A stretch of DNA of 64,000 nt. It comes from JARYGU01 sp033795365 (GTDB lineage: Bacteria; Pseudomonadota; Alphaproteobacteria; Rhizobiales; Rhizobiaceae). Every line of letters begins with the position of its first letter. Positions within the stretch are counted from its first letter, which is position 1. The translations under genes were made by a program, and so were the position numbers. The stretch is taken from the NCBI GenBank assembly GCA_033795365.1, contig JARYGU010000005.1, forward strand, positions 319,964 through 383,963, read 5' to 3'. Positions 1-9,154 of the stretch are shown here, piece by piece. Under the pieces are notes generated by a model, which saw only the letters and a list, made by a program, of their open reading frames with translations, ran no database searches and had not been told where the DNA came from.

Positions 1-834
1 GAATTCTTCAATCCCATCGCCTCCGTGAAGGACCGGATCGGGGTCGCGATGATCGAAGCGCTCGAAGCACAGGGCAAGATTTCGCCCGGAAAGACGACGC
101 TGATCGAGCCGACGTCGGGCAATACGGGCATTGCGCTTGCCTTCGCTGCAGCCGCCAAGGGCTACAAGCTGATCCTGACCATGCCGGAGACGATGTCGAT
201 CGAGCGGCGCAAGATGCTGGCCCTGCTCGGTGCGGAACTCGTGCTGACTGAGGGCCCGAAGGGCATGAAAGGCGCGATCGCGAAGGCCGAAGAACTGGCC
301 GCGACGCTGCCCGATGCCGTCATACCGCAACAGTTCGAAAATCCCGCCAATCCGGAAATCCACCGGAAGACGACGGCCGAGGAAATCTGGAACGACACCG
401 AAGGCCAGATCGATATTCTGGTTTCCGGCATCGGCACGGGCGGAACCATAACCGGTGCGGGTCAGGTGCTGAAGGCGCGCAAGCCGGACCTGAAGATCAT
501 CGCCGTCGAACCAGCCGACAGCCCGGTGCTTTCCGGCGGCAATCCCGGCCCGCACAAGATACAGGGTATCGGCGCGGGGTTCGCGCCGGAAATTCTCGAC
601 ACGAAGATCTATGACGAAGTCGTCACCGTCACCAATGACGAGGCCTTCGAGACCGCGCGCCTTGTGGCAAGGCTCGAAGGCGTGCCGGTCGGCATCTCTT
701 CCGGCGCCGCACTCGCGGCCGCCATCAGGATCGGCAGCCGGGAGGAGAGCGCCGGCAAGAACATCGTCGTCATCATCCCCTCCTTTGCGGAACGCTATCT
801 CTCGACCGCGCTCTTCGAGGGGCTTGGCGTCTGA
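1..834 (+). CDS. cysK: Cysteine synthase A, 5'-truncated by the window edge
   Basis: Makes L-cysteine from O-acetylserine and sulfide using PLP. The frame is open from base 1, so the gene is cut by the window edge and roughly the first 45 residues are missing; the GTG at 25 is an internal Val codon. Visible are the PLP-lysine context SVKDR (Lys is residue 10 of the fragment), the substrate loop TSGNTG, and the phosphate-binding glycine loop GIGTGGTITG. The C-terminal part SSGAALAA is typical of fold-type II CysK/CysM proteins. CysM is the main alternative; the overall sequence reads as CysK. Cytoplasmic. It is followed by a 533-bp gene-free region. Confidence 0.95.
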   Translation, partial: EFFNPIASVKDRIGVAMIEALEAQGKISPGKTTLIEPTSGNTGIALAFAAAAKGYKLILTMPETMSIERRKMLALLGAELVLTEGPKGMKGAIAKAEELAATLPDAVIPQQFENPANPEIHRKTTAEEIWNDTEGQIDILVSGIGTGGTITGAGQVLKARKPDLKIIAVEPADSPVLSGGNPGPHKIQGIGAGFAPEILDTKIYDEVVTVTNDEAFETARLVARLEGVPVGISSGAALAAAIRIGSREESAGKNIVVIIPSFAERYLSTALFEGLGV

Positions 835-852
835 ACAAAGATACTAGAGCGC

Positions 853-948
853 TGCGCGTTCAATTGAACGCGCAAAGGATGCCTTAGCTCTTTGAATCTA
901 GAGCATCTTTCTGCATTCTGGTGATTCCACCTGAATGCAGAAGGCTCT
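853..948. repeat. Rhizobial intergenic palindromic repeat (RIME-like)
   Basis: Two inverted repeats lie just after cysK. A 22-bp perfect palindrome centred on TTCAATTGAA spans 853-874. A 34-bp hairpin with arms TTCTGCATTC and GAATGCAGAA spans 909-942, with an inner GGTG-ATTC-CACC stem, and it is nested inside AGAGC/GCTCT at 900-948. This is the look of the mosaic palindromic elements scattered through Rhizobiaceae intergenic DNA. The family assignment is from memory of its form, not from a search. The rest of 835-1367 holds nothing I can support: the open frames there have no ribosome site or recognisable protein. Confidence 0.6.
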
Positions 949-1367
949 AAGGAACGGCATTCGACGGAGCGCTCCCCTTTCCCGGGTCCTTCCCGGGCAT
1001 TCCCATATCGCGCCGCTCGCTCGAAAGGCTGATGCACTTCGCCTGGAAGCGCGTCACGATTTTCAGGACAACGACGTGCACGGAACAAGGATACAAAGCG
1101 GATTGCGCGGGGCCCTTCGCGCTATGTGCTTTGGAGCGCAAAGGCCCTTTGATGACCCTGTCCCGACGTTGCGAGCCGCAACACCCCCCGCCGCTGATCC
1201 TTAAAATCCGGGCAACGCACAGCGAAAGCCCCGGCCCTGATTACTGCATTTGCGGCAACGGCCTGATGTCGGTCGGCACGGCCGGTGAATTGCCGATGCA
1301 GCGCGCCGAGCAGGTTACTCCGATGCAGCGCGAACGGCGCTCCACGCAGCATCGAGATCACCAACCC

Positions 1368-2900
1368 TCACGCTGCCGCTGCGAGGCGCTCGCCGGCCAT
1401 GCGATAGGAAATCGCTTCCGCAAGATGGATCCGCCCGACGGTGTCCTTTCCATCGAGATCGGCGAGCGTACGGGCGACCTTCAGTACACGATGATAGCCG
1501 CGCGCGGAAAATTTCAGCTTTTCCGCCGCATCCCGCAGCAACTGCAGGCCACCCGGATCGGGTTGAGCAATCTTTTCGATCAATGCCGTGGATGTACGGG
1601 CATTCGTCGTGACCTCGGAAAGCCCGAGTGAGATGAAACGGTCGCGCTGTACCTCGCGGGCGCGCGATACGCGGGCGGCAACCGCGGCACTCGTCTCCGC
1701 GGGCAGGGGACGAATGAGGTCGGACGCCGACACCGCAGGCACATCTATGCGGATATCGATACGATCGAGCAGCGGGCCGGAAATACGCGCCTGGTAGTCC
1801 GACATGCAGCGCGGACCACGGGCGCAGGTCCGCCCCGGCTCGCCCGCCATGCCGCAGCGGCAGGGATTCATTGCCGCGACGAGCTGGATCGCCGCCGGAT
1901 AGGTCACCCGATGGTTGGCCCTGGCGATGATGCACTCTGCCGTTTCCAGCGGCTGGCGAAGAGCATCGAGCGCTTGCGGCGAGAATTCCGGAAACTCGTC
2001 GAGAAAGAGGACACCGTGATGAGCCAGCGAAGCCTCGCCCGGCTTTGCCCGCAATCCGCCGCCGACGAGCGCCGCCATCGTCGCCGAATGGTGCGGGGCG
2101 CGATAAGGACGGCGATCGGAGAGCTTGCCTCCCGCAAGCTGCCCGGCGATCGAATGGATCATCGACACTTCCAGCAGTTCGGAGGGAGACAGCGGCGGCA
2201 GAATGGACGGCAGACGCGCGGCAAGCATGGACTTGCCGGAACCGGGAGGACCGACCATCAAAAGATTGTGGCCGCCAGCCGCGGCGACTTCCAGCGCGCG
2301 CTTGGCGCTTTCCTGTCCCTTGATGTCAGCGAGATCCGGCATATTGGCCGGCGCGGCGCGGATAGCCGGCTCGGGACGGGACAGCACCTGGGTTCCCCGA
2401 AAATGATTGGCGATCGCGATAAGGCTGCGCGGGGCGAGAATATCGAGATCGGCACCGGCCCAGGCCGCTTCGGCGCCGCTTTCCGCCGGGCAGATCAAAC
2501 CTTTGCCGAACGCATTCGCGCCGATGGCGGCGGGAAGCGCGCCGGCGATCGGAGCGATCGTGCCGTCGAGATTGAGTTCACCGATTACGACATAACCGTC
2601 GAGCCCATCTGCGGGAATGGCGCCGAGAGCCGCCATCAGGCCGAGCGCGATCGGAAGGTCGAAATGGCTGCCCTCCTTCGGCAGATCGGCGGGCGCAAGA
2701 TTTATGGTGACCTTCTTCGCCGGAAAGGCGAGGCCGGAGGCATGCAAGGCCGCCTGGACGCGCTCCCGGCTTTCCGCGACGGCCTTGTCGGGCAGGCCGA
2801 CGATGTGCATGTTCACCTTGCCGGGCGCAACCATCACCTGGACATCGACAGGCACACCTTCTATTCCGTGAAATGCAACCGTGCTGACACGCGCAACCAT
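1368..2900 (-). CDS. comM: YifB/ComM family Mg-chelatase-like AAA ATPase
   Basis: A hexameric AAA+ helicase of the ComM group. Known ComM proteins promote branch migration during integration of transformed DNA. The 510-aa length fits the family. The N-terminal ChlI-like domain (from VSTVAFHGIEG) is followed by Walker A GPPGSGKS at about residue 217, Walker B FLDEFPEF, and a C-terminal Mg-chelatase domain with a conserved Cys cluster around MNPCRCGMAG. The open frame extends 58 residues further upstream, but that part is Cys-rich and unlike the family, so the ATG at 2900 (MVARVSTVAF) is preferred. No other competence gene is nearby. Confidence 0.93.
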   Translation of the reverse strand: MVARVSTVAFHGIEGVPVDVQVMVAPGKVNMHIVGLPDKAVAESRERVQAALHASGLAFPAKKVTINLAPADLPKEGSHFDLPIALGLMAALGAIPADGLDGYVVIGELNLDGTIAPIAGALPAAIGANAFGKGLICPAESGAEAAWAGADLDILAPRSLIAIANHFRGTQVLSRPEPAIRAAPANMPDLADIKGQESAKRALEVAAAGGHNLLMVGPPGSGKSMLAARLPSILPPLSPSELLEVSMIHSIAGQLAGGKLSDRRPYRAPHHSATMAALVGGGLRAKPGEASLAHHGVLFLDEFPEFSPQALDALRQPLETAECIIARANHRVTYPAAIQLVAAMNPCRCGMAGEPGRTCARGPRCMSDYQARISGPLLDRIDIRIDVPAVSASDLIRPLPAETSAAVAARVSRAREVQRDRFISLGLSEVTTNARTSTALIEKIAQPDPGGLQLLRDAAEKLKFSARGYHRVLKVARTLADLDGKDTVGRIHLAEAISYRMAGERLAAAA

Positions 2901-3155
2901 AGCTGTCCCCTCTGTCCGGACCGATGCGCGGCAACAGCGTCCCTTTACATCTGCCACGCCGGACAACCTTTTTAGGTTGCAACGACAAATCTTGCACGGA
3001 TAGAGGAATAAAACAAGAACAATTATCGAACAACCGAAGGAATTTTCCTCGCCATGGTTGTACCCTGGTTGCATTCGGGGAACGAAAGCGGGACGTTCGC
3101 GAACAACCGCCGCACAGCATATTTTTCGGCAAAGAGGAAAACTTCGCCCGCAGGC

Positions 3156-4103
3156 TCAGGGACGTTTGGCTTCTATGGCATTCCAAAGCAGGGCCGCGAT
3201 ATCAGCGCCGCCGAACTTGCGGACCTCGCGGATGCCCGTCGGCGAGGTGACGTTGATCTCGGTCATGTAATCTCCGATCACGTCGATGCCGACGAGCAGG
3301 AAACCGCGCTCACGCAACGCTGGACCGATGCGCGCGCAGATTTCCTTTTCGCGCGTAGTGAGCTCCGTCGCTTCGGCCCGTCCGCCGACATGCATATTGG
3401 AGCGGGAATCATGCTCGGCAGGCACGCGGTTGATCGCGCCCACAGGTTCGCCATCGACAAGGATGATGCGCTTGTCGCCGGCCCGCACCGCCGGCAGGTA
3501 TTGCTGCGCAATGAAGGGTTCGCGGAACATCTGACCGAACATTTCCAGAAGAGAGGAAAGATTGCGATCGTCGCGCGAGGAGTGGAAGACGCCCGCGCCG
3601 CCATTGCCATAGAGCGGCTTCAGGATGATGTCGCCCCTCTCCTCCCGGAACCGGCGGATCTCGGCCGCATCGCGCGTGATCAGCGTCGCCGGCATGAGGT
3701 CGGCGAATTCGGTGACGAAGATCTTTTCCGGCGAGTTGCGCACCCAGGCCGGGTCGTTGACGACCAGCGTCTTCGGGTGGATGCGCTCCAGAAGATGGGT
3801 GGAGGTGATATAGGACATGTCGAAGGGCGGATCCTGCCGCAGCAGGACGACATCCATCGTCGAGAGGGCGATCCGTTCCGGCGAGCCGAGCTCATAGTGC
3901 TCGCCCTTGACGTCGCGCAACGTCATCGGCTCGACGGAGGCATAGACCTTGCCGTCGCGAAAGCTCAGCCGGTCCGGCGTATAGTGGAAGAGATTGTAGC
4001 CGCGGGCCTGCGCCTCGAGGCTCATGGCGAAGGTGCTGTCGCCGGCGATATTGATGGTGGACACATGGTCCATCTGGACTGCGACGTTCTTGATCTTTGC
4101 CAT
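3156..4103 (-). CDS. gshB: Glutathione synthetase
   Basis: ATP-dependent ligase joining gamma-glutamylcysteine and glycine, the last step of glutathione synthesis. At 315 aa it matches the usual bacterial length. It shows the ATP-grasp features: KPLYGNGGAGVF for nucleotide binding, then the C-terminal metal/substrate segment EINVTSPTGIREV. The start MAKIKNVAVQMD at 4103 is preceded by GGGGA at good spacing; an upstream in-frame ATG adds only 10 atypical residues. It is transcribed leftwards, 101 bp downstream of the cupin gene. Confidence 0.96.
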   Translation of the reverse strand: MAKIKNVAVQMDHVSTINIAGDSTFAMSLEAQARGYNLFHYTPDRLSFRDGKVYASVEPMTLRDVKGEHYELGSPERIALSTMDVVLLRQDPPFDMSYITSTHLLERIHPKTLVVNDPAWVRNSPEKIFVTEFADLMPATLITRDAAEIRRFREERGDIILKPLYGNGGAGVFHSSRDDRNLSSLLEMFGQMFREPFIAQQYLPAVRAGDKRIILVDGEPVGAINRVPAEHDSRSNMHVGGRAEATELTTREKEICARIGPALRERGFLLVGIDVIGDYMTEINVTSPTGIREVRKFGGADIAALLWNAIEAKRP

Positions 4104-4204
4104 GGAATGTCCCCTGCGGAATGCCGGAAACATTTAGGGCGGCGCAGCGGCAAACGCAACGGGCGGCCGGAGCCGCCCGCATCAAATTCGCCGAAGTCGA
4201 AGGT

Positions 4205-4702
4205 TCAGGCAGCGAGACCGCCGCGCTGGGGACCCCGCAACAAGTCGCGCAGTCGATAGGCGAACGTAACGGGCGCGGGAAAGCTCTTGCGGCAGAACGC
4301 GATCTTGCGGACATAATTGTCGATATGCCATGTCGCCCAGGTCTTGCCGGCGAAATAGCCGATGTCGCCTGCGCGAAGGATACGCTCGCTGCCGTCCTCG
4401 GCAGTCACGTGCACTTCGCCTTCGAGAATGATGACCGTTTCATCCCATCCGAAATACCAGCGGAACGTGCCGGCACTGCAATCCCATACCGCCGTCGTGG
4501 CGGCATCGTCATGGGCCCGCGAATGCAGGGCAATGCGCGCCTGCGGATCGCCGGCTATCACCCAGGAGGGCTCGATCGGAGACGGTTCCATGTCGAGGTC
4601 GCCCATCGAGGCGGCAATCAACGGACGTGGCGTTCCGATCGGTATGGGTACGGACTTCACCGCGACGCCGATCGTGCTCGCCAGCATGAGTTTCCAAGAC
4701 AT
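4205..4702 (-). CDS. Cupin domain protein (Cupin_3/DUF861 type)
   Basis: A 165-aa single-domain cupin of unknown substrate. The beta-barrel core runs from about residue 70 to 140 and includes FRWYFGWDETVIILEG and a second motif around GDIGYFAGKTWATWHI. This arrangement is found in the Cupin_3 group related to ureidoglycine aminohydrolase C-termini. The start is supported by AAAGGGGGA seven bases upstream. The N-terminus MSWKLMLASTIGVAV is mildly hydrophobic but is not a clear signal peptide. Nothing in the neighbourhood suggests a pathway. Confidence 0.75.
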   Translation of the reverse strand: MSWKLMLASTIGVAVKSVPIPIGTPRPLIAASMGDLDMEPSPIEPSWVIAGDPQARIALHSRAHDDAATTAVWDCSAGTFRWYFGWDETVIILEGEVHVTAEDGSERILRAGDIGYFAGKTWATWHIDNYVRKIAFCRKSFPAPVTFAYRLRDLLRGPQRGGLAA

Positions 4703-4800
4703 CGGTTCCCCCTTTATAAATCCGGCAGAACTCTAGCAGAGAAGGGGGTAACGGCCGGTTCATGAAATCCGAAGAATTTTAGTGATCGGCCAACTTTCAG

Positions 4801-5919
4801 TCACAAGACCGCTCCGGCAACCGGCGTGGCGGGCGGGAAGGCGGAAGGCGGACAGGCGGCTGCGGTCCAATTCAGTCTGGTTCCCTGCTCGACGTCGAAG
4901 AAATGAAGGCGGGACGGCGAAACGCCGAGCGAAAGGGCCTCGGAAAGTTCTATCTCCGGCGACAACGCGACGGTCAACACCTGATCGCCGACCATGCCAT
5001 GCACCAGCCTCTGCGAGCCGAGCTCCTCGACATAGTCCACGCGGAACGGCAATCCATCCTCGCCGGGCATTGTGACGTGCAGGTCTTCGGCGCGAATGCC
5101 AAGAGTGACCGCTCCCTGGGTCGGAACGCTTGATCCGAGATCTACGATTGCGGGGCCGATCGCAAGCTTGCTCCCATGAAGTTCCGCCTTCACCAGATTC
5201 ATGGCCGGCGATCCTATGAAGCTCGCGACAAAGGTTGACGCCGGCTTGTGATAGACGTCGAGTGGCCGGCCGATCTGCTCTATCTTGCCCCCGGACAGCA
5301 CGACGAGACGGTCGGCAAGCGTCATAGCCTCGAGCTGGTCATGGGTGACATAGATGGAGGTGGTGCCGACGCGGCGCTGAAGACGCTTGATCTCGCCGCG
5401 CATGGAGACGCGCAGTTTGGCATCGAGGTTCGAAAGCGGCTCATCGAATAGGAAAGCCGACGGCTTACGTACAATCGCGCGGCCCATCGCCACGCGCTGA
5501 CGCTGCCCTCCGGAAAGCGCGCGCGGCTTGCGTTCGAGATATTGTCCGATCTCCAGCATGCGCGCCGCCTCCGCGACGCGGGCGTCGATCTCCGCCTTCG
5601 GGGTACGACGGTTTTTCAGCCCGTAGGCGAGATTCTGATAGACCGTCATATGCGGGTAGAGCGCGTAGTTCTGAAAGACCATGGCGACATCGCGATCGGC
5701 CGGATCGACGTCGTTGATGACGCGCCCTCCGATGGTGACGTTTCCGGACGTTATCGTCTCCAGGCCCGCGACCATGCGCAGAAGCGTGGACTTGCCGCAG
5801 CCCGACGGGCCGACGAGCACGATGAATTCGCCATCCGCAATGTCGATGCTGACGGAGTTCACAGCGCTGACGCCGCCCTGATAGACCTTGGAGACCCCAT
5901 TGATGCCGATCGACGCCAT
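4801..5919 (-). CDS. ugpC: sn-Glycerol-3-phosphate ABC transporter ATP-binding protein
   Basis: ATPase subunit of the UgpBAEC importer, which takes up sn-glycerol-3-phosphate or its diesters as a phosphate source. The 372-aa protein has Walker A GPSGCGKST (about residues 37-45), Q-loop MVFQNYALYPHMTV, signature LSGGQRQRVAMGRA, Walker B FLFDEPLSNLDAKL, and a C-terminal MalK-like OB-fold regulatory domain. Compared with typical UgpC it carries an extra tail of about 20 residues rich in Pro and Ala. It is the last gene of the operon, 14 bp after ugpE. Confidence 0.9.
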   Translation of the reverse strand: MASIGINGVSKVYQGGVSAVNSVSIDIADGEFIVLVGPSGCGKSTLLRMVAGLETITSGNVTIGGRVINDVDPADRDVAMVFQNYALYPHMTVYQNLAYGLKNRRTPKAEIDARVAEAARMLEIGQYLERKPRALSGGQRQRVAMGRAIVRKPSAFLFDEPLSNLDAKLRVSMRGEIKRLQRRVGTTSIYVTHDQLEAMTLADRLVVLSGGKIEQIGRPLDVYHKPASTFVASFIGSPAMNLVKAELHGSKLAIGPAIVDLGSSVPTQGAVTLGIRAEDLHVTMPGEDGLPFRVDYVEELGSQRLVHGMVGDQVLTVALSPEIELSEALSLGVSPSRLHFFDVEQGTRLNWTAAACPPSAFPPATPVAGAVL

Positions 5920-5933
5920 GGTTCGTTCCCTCT

Positions 5934-6776
5934 TTATTTGTCGCTTTCCGTGAGGCCCTTGATGAACCAGCGCTGGAAGATCATGACGATCATCACCGGT
6001 GGCAGCATGGCAAGGATCGCCAGGGCAAAAGCTTCGTTGTAATCTGGAATGTTGGATCCGACCCAGACGAGCAGGATCTGCTTGATGCCGCGCACCAGCG
6101 TGAAGAAGCTCTCATCCGTCGTCATCAGCGTCGGCCAGAGATACTGGTTCCAGCCATAAACGAACATGATGATGAAGATCGCCGCCATCATGGTGCGCGA
6201 CAGCGGCACCAGAACGTCGATGAAGAACTTGAACGGCCCTGCCCCGTCGATGCGCGCGGCCTCCAGGAGTTCCTCCGGCACGGACTTGAAGAATTGCCGG
6301 AAGAAGAAAGTACCGGTTGCCGATGCCAGCAGCGGCACGATCAGCCCCGTATAGGTATTGGTGAGCCCCAGGCCCGTCATCACCGCATAAGACGGAACGA
6401 TGCGCACCTCGAGCGGTAAAAGCAGCGTCGTGAAGATCATCCAGAACAGCAGCGTGCCGAGCCGGAAGCGGAAATAGACGATGGCATAGGCGGCGAGCAT
6501 GGAAAGCACGATCTTGCCGGCGGCGAAGCCGATGCCGAGGATCATCGAATTCATGATCATGCGGGCGCCGGTGATCTTGCCGGTGAAGCCCCCCTCATTC
6601 GTCAGAACCTTGTCGTATGTCGCCACGAAGTGATCCCCCCAGGTGAGAGAAAGGCCGTTGCGGTGAATGTCCGCGGCTTCATGCGTCGAGGTCATGAAGG
6701 CGATGACAACCGGCGCCACCATGATGAAGACGCCAGCCAGCAGGACAACGTGGTCGAGGAATTTGATGCGATGCAT
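5934..6776 (-). CDS. ugpE: sn-Glycerol-3-phosphate ABC transporter permease UgpE
   Basis: Inner-membrane permease of the MalG type, 280 aa with six predicted membrane segments. The conserved EAA loop appears as EELLEAARIDGAGPFKFF, the contact site for the UgpC ATPase. The first transmembrane helix (DHVVLLAGVFIMVAPVVIAF) is followed by a periplasmic loop, as usual for this subunit. It lies 12 bp downstream of ugpA and 14 bp upstream of ugpC, so the genes are co-transcribed. Family assignment rests on order and on similarity to UgpE rather than on one diagnostic residue. Confidence 0.9.
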   Translation of the reverse strand: MHRIKFLDHVVLLAGVFIMVAPVVIAFMTSTHEAADIHRNGLSLTWGDHFVATYDKVLTNEGGFTGKITGARMIMNSMILGIGFAAGKIVLSMLAAYAIVYFRFRLGTLLFWMIFTTLLLPLEVRIVPSYAVMTGLGLTNTYTGLIVPLLASATGTFFFRQFFKSVPEELLEAARIDGAGPFKFFIDVLVPLSRTMMAAIFIIMFVYGWNQYLWPTLMTTDESFFTLVRGIKQILLVWVGSNIPDYNEAFALAILAMLPPVMIVMIFQRWFIKGLTESDK

Positions 6777-6788
6777 GACGCGGCCCTC

Positions 6789-7670
6789 TCAATTATAGTG
6801 GACGCGCCGCTCGATGAAGCGGAACTGAAAGATAGTGAGAACGAAGACGACGACCATCAGGATCACGGACTGCGCCGACGAACCGCCGAGATCGTTGCCG
6901 CGAAAGCCGTCCATATAGACCTTGTAGACAAGCGTAATCGGATTGTTCGCCGCCTTGTCCTTCACCATGACGTCGATGATGCCGAAGGTGTCGAACAGCG
7001 AATAAGTCATGTTGATGATCAGCAGGAAGAACGCCGTCGGCGCAAGCAGCGGCAGCGTCATCGTCCAGAAACGCCGTGTGCCGGACCGGCAGTCGATCGC
7101 GGCAGCCTCGCGCACCGATGCGGGAATGCTCTGCAGACCGGACAGGATGAAGATGAAATTGTAAGGGATCTGCTTCCAGACGGAGACGACGATCATCGCC
7201 GTTGCCGTGTCGTAGTAATTGAGGCCGACCTTCATATCCCATCCAAAGAAGGCGGCGAGCCTCACCAGCGGGCCGATATGCTGGTCGAAAAACATCATGC
7301 CCATGAGACCTGCGACGGGCGGAGCAACGGCGTAGACCCAGATCAGCAGCGTCTTGTAGGTGGAGCTGCCGCGCAGGACCGTATCCGCCTTGACAGCGAG
7401 CAGCATGCCGATACCCAGCGAGAGAAAAGTCACCAGAATCGTAAAGACGACCGTAAAACGCGCAATCGCCCGATATTCAGACGAAAAGAGCACATCGCGA
7501 TAATTTCCGAAGCCGACGAAAGTCGATCCGAAGCCGAAAGGATCCTCCAGATAGAAGGAGGACTGGATCGCCTGAACGGAGGGCCAGTAGAAGAAAATGA
7601 AGATAATCGCCATCTGCGGGGCGATGAAAAGATAAGGCAATATCGGTGACGAGAATTGCACGCGCTTCAT
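6789..7670 (-). CDS. ugpA: sn-Glycerol-3-phosphate ABC transporter permease UgpA
   Basis: MalF-type permease partner of UgpE, 293 aa with about six membrane helices. The N-terminal helix begins ILPYLFIAPQMAIIFIFFYW, and the EAA-type loop is present as VREAAAIDCRSGTRRFW. UgpA and UgpE form the translocation pore for glycerol-3-phosphate delivered by UgpB. It follows ugpB after a 69-bp spacer that contains a strong hairpin, which probably lowers expression of the membrane genes relative to the binding protein. Confidence 0.9.
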   Translation of the reverse strand: MKRVQFSSPILPYLFIAPQMAIIFIFFYWPSVQAIQSSFYLEDPFGFGSTFVGFGNYRDVLFSSEYRAIARFTVVFTILVTFLSLGIGMLLAVKADTVLRGSSTYKTLLIWVYAVAPPVAGLMGMMFFDQHIGPLVRLAAFFGWDMKVGLNYYDTATAMIVVSVWKQIPYNFIFILSGLQSIPASVREAAAIDCRSGTRRFWTMTLPLLAPTAFFLLIINMTYSLFDTFGIIDVMVKDKAANNPITLVYKVYMDGFRGNDLGGSSAQSVILMVVVFVLTIFQFRFIERRVHYN

Positions 7671-7693
7671 CGAAACACCTTCAAATACGATTG

Positions 7694-7713
7694 CCGGGGG
7701 CGATTGCCCCCGG
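7694..7713 (-). terminator. Hairpin between ugpB and ugpA (attenuator or mRNA-stabilising)
   Basis: A perfect 8-bp stem CCGGGGGC/GCCCCCGG with a GATT loop sits in the ugpB-ugpA spacer. There is no U-run after it on the transcribed strand, so it is more likely an RNA-stabilising or partial-termination element than a full terminator. Such hairpins commonly let the binding protein outnumber the permeases in ABC import operons. Confidence 0.6.
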
Positions 7714-7739
7714 AAACCGGATTCCAGTTCGCACGTCGA

Positions 7740-9038
7740 TCAGCCTGCAGTCTTGGCGAAGCGGGCGAGAAGCTCGTTGCCTTCGGTCTCGATCGTCTTC
7801 AGCGCATCTTCGACCGAGGTCTCGCCGGCAAAGATCCGGCCGTATTCGCGCTCCATGATCTCGCGGATCTGCGGGTAGAAGCCGAGACGATAGCCCTTCG
7901 ACCATTCGCCCGACGGCAGCATGAGCTGCTTGATGCCGACCTCCGCGATCGGCGTCTTCTCATAGTAACCTTCTGATTTGGCAAGTTCGTAGGCAGCCGT
8001 GGTGATCGCGACATAGCCGGTCGCCTGGTGATAGAACTTCTGGATCTCCGGCGAGGTCAGGAACTGGAAGAAGTCGGCCGTGCACTTGTTTTCCGCATCC
8101 GGCTTGCCGGACATGGCAAAGAGCGCCGCGCCGCCGATGAAGGTGTTGGTGCCGGCGCCCTGCACGCTGTTCCAATAGGGAAGGAAAGCTGCCGAGAAAG
8201 GCTTCTGCGCCGTCTTCTGCAAACCGCCGAAGGAACCCGACGAACCGATCCAGAGAGCAGCCTTGCCGTCTTCGAAAAGCTTCTGGTTGTCGTTCCAACC
8301 GGCACCGAAATAGCCGAAATAGCCTTCGTCGGCCCAGGACTTCAGCTTCGTGAACATCATGACCAGATTGGTATCGGTCATGTTGATCTTGGTGTCGGTG
8401 ACGCTGTCATAGCCGTTGTTGTTGGTCGCGAACTGAATGTTGTGGCGCGAGAAGAAGTTCTCGGTGAACTGCCAGGTGAGCTGCGACTGGACGAGCGGCA
8501 GATAGCCGGCCTCCTTCAGTTTCGGCGCGATCGCCTCGAATTCTTCCCAGGTCTTCGGAGGCTCGGCACCGATCTTCTCGAAAGCTTCGGTGTTCACATA
8601 CATGATCGGTGCGGAAGAGTTGAACGGCATACCGACGAACTTGCCGTCCGGAGCTGCGTAGAAATAGCGCACGCCCTCGATGAAGGCTTCGCGGTCGAAT
8701 TTGTAACCGGCATTGTTGATAAGGTCTTCGGCCGGAATGACCGCGCCCGGAGCATTGATGATCGTCGCGGCGCCGGCATCGAAGACCTGCAGGATGTTGG
8801 GCTGCTCTCCGGAACGGAAAGCTGCGATGCCCGAGGCGAGCGCCTCCTCGTAGGTTCCCTTCGAAACCGGCGTGAGAGCGCAAGCGGACTGCGAAGCGTT
8901 GAACTTCTGAGCGACTTCGTTGATGACCTCACCGTTGCGGCCGGCCATGCCATGCCACCAGGTGATGTTGGTCGCTGCGAAGGAGGTCGTCGCCGTGATG
9001 GCAACGGCGAGGCCTGCAAAGGAAATCGTCTTGATCAT
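7740..9038 (-). CDS. ugpB: sn-Glycerol-3-phosphate ABC transporter substrate-binding protein
   Basis: Periplasmic binding protein (432 aa) that captures sn-glycerol-3-phosphate for UgpAEC. It has a clear Sec signal peptide (MIKTISFAGLAVAITATTSFA) and the mature protein starts ATNITWWHGM, the conserved UgpB opening. SSGSFGGLQ and the long alpha/beta solute-binding fold also match the family. It is the first gene of the leftward operon ugpB-A-E-C. A PHO box lies 76-93 bp upstream of the start, so phosphate-starvation control by PhoB is expected. Confidence 0.94.
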   Translation of the reverse strand: MIKTISFAGLAVAITATTSFAATNITWWHGMAGRNGEVINEVAQKFNASQSACALTPVSKGTYEEALASGIAAFRSGEQPNILQVFDAGAATIINAPGAVIPAEDLINNAGYKFDREAFIEGVRYFYAAPDGKFVGMPFNSSAPIMYVNTEAFEKIGAEPPKTWEEFEAIAPKLKEAGYLPLVQSQLTWQFTENFFSRHNIQFATNNNGYDSVTDTKINMTDTNLVMMFTKLKSWADEGYFGYFGAGWNDNQKLFEDGKAALWIGSSGSFGGLQKTAQKPFSAAFLPYWNSVQGAGTNTFIGGAALFAMSGKPDAENKCTADFFQFLTSPEIQKFYHQATGYVAITTAAYELAKSEGYYEKTPIAEVGIKQLMLPSGEWSKGYRLGFYPQIREIMEREYGRIFAGETSVEDALKTIETEGNELLARFAKTAG

Positions 9039-9113
9039 GGAAAATCCCTCTTCGCCATTGATTGGCGTGAGGGGTGCACTAACGATGCTCGGTGACGCTG
9101 TCGTAACGGTTTT

Positions 9114-9131
9114 ATGGCAGTTCCGTTACAG
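9114..9131 (-). promoter_or_regulatory. Candidate PhoB-binding PHO box upstream of ugpB
   Basis: On the ugpB strand the sequence reads CTGTAACGGAACTGCCAT: two 7-bp direct repeats (CTGTAAC, CTGCCAT) separated by 4 bp. The PHO-box pattern is CTGTCAT-N4-CTGTCAT, so the match is 11 of 14 with exact spacing. It is placed 76 bp before the ugpB start, a normal activator position. ugp operons are established Pho-regulon members. Confidence 0.65.
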
Positions 9132-9154
9132 TCCACACGGGACATCAAACACGC

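Noticed and set aside
1032..1631. 199-codon plus-strand frame after cysK
   Set aside because: It has no recognisable protein and no ribosome site, and its second half is antisense to the comM 3' end.
1911..2975. Long open frame antisense to comM (354 codons)
   Set aside because: It is a high-GC shadow of a clear ComM gene, with no ribosome site and an Arg/Gly-rich composition. The same applies to the long antisense frames over ugpB, trbL, trbJ, trbE, traG and the relaxase.
2901..3074. N-terminal extension of comM
   Set aside because: The 58 extra residues are Cys-rich and unlike the family; the normal start follows at 2900.
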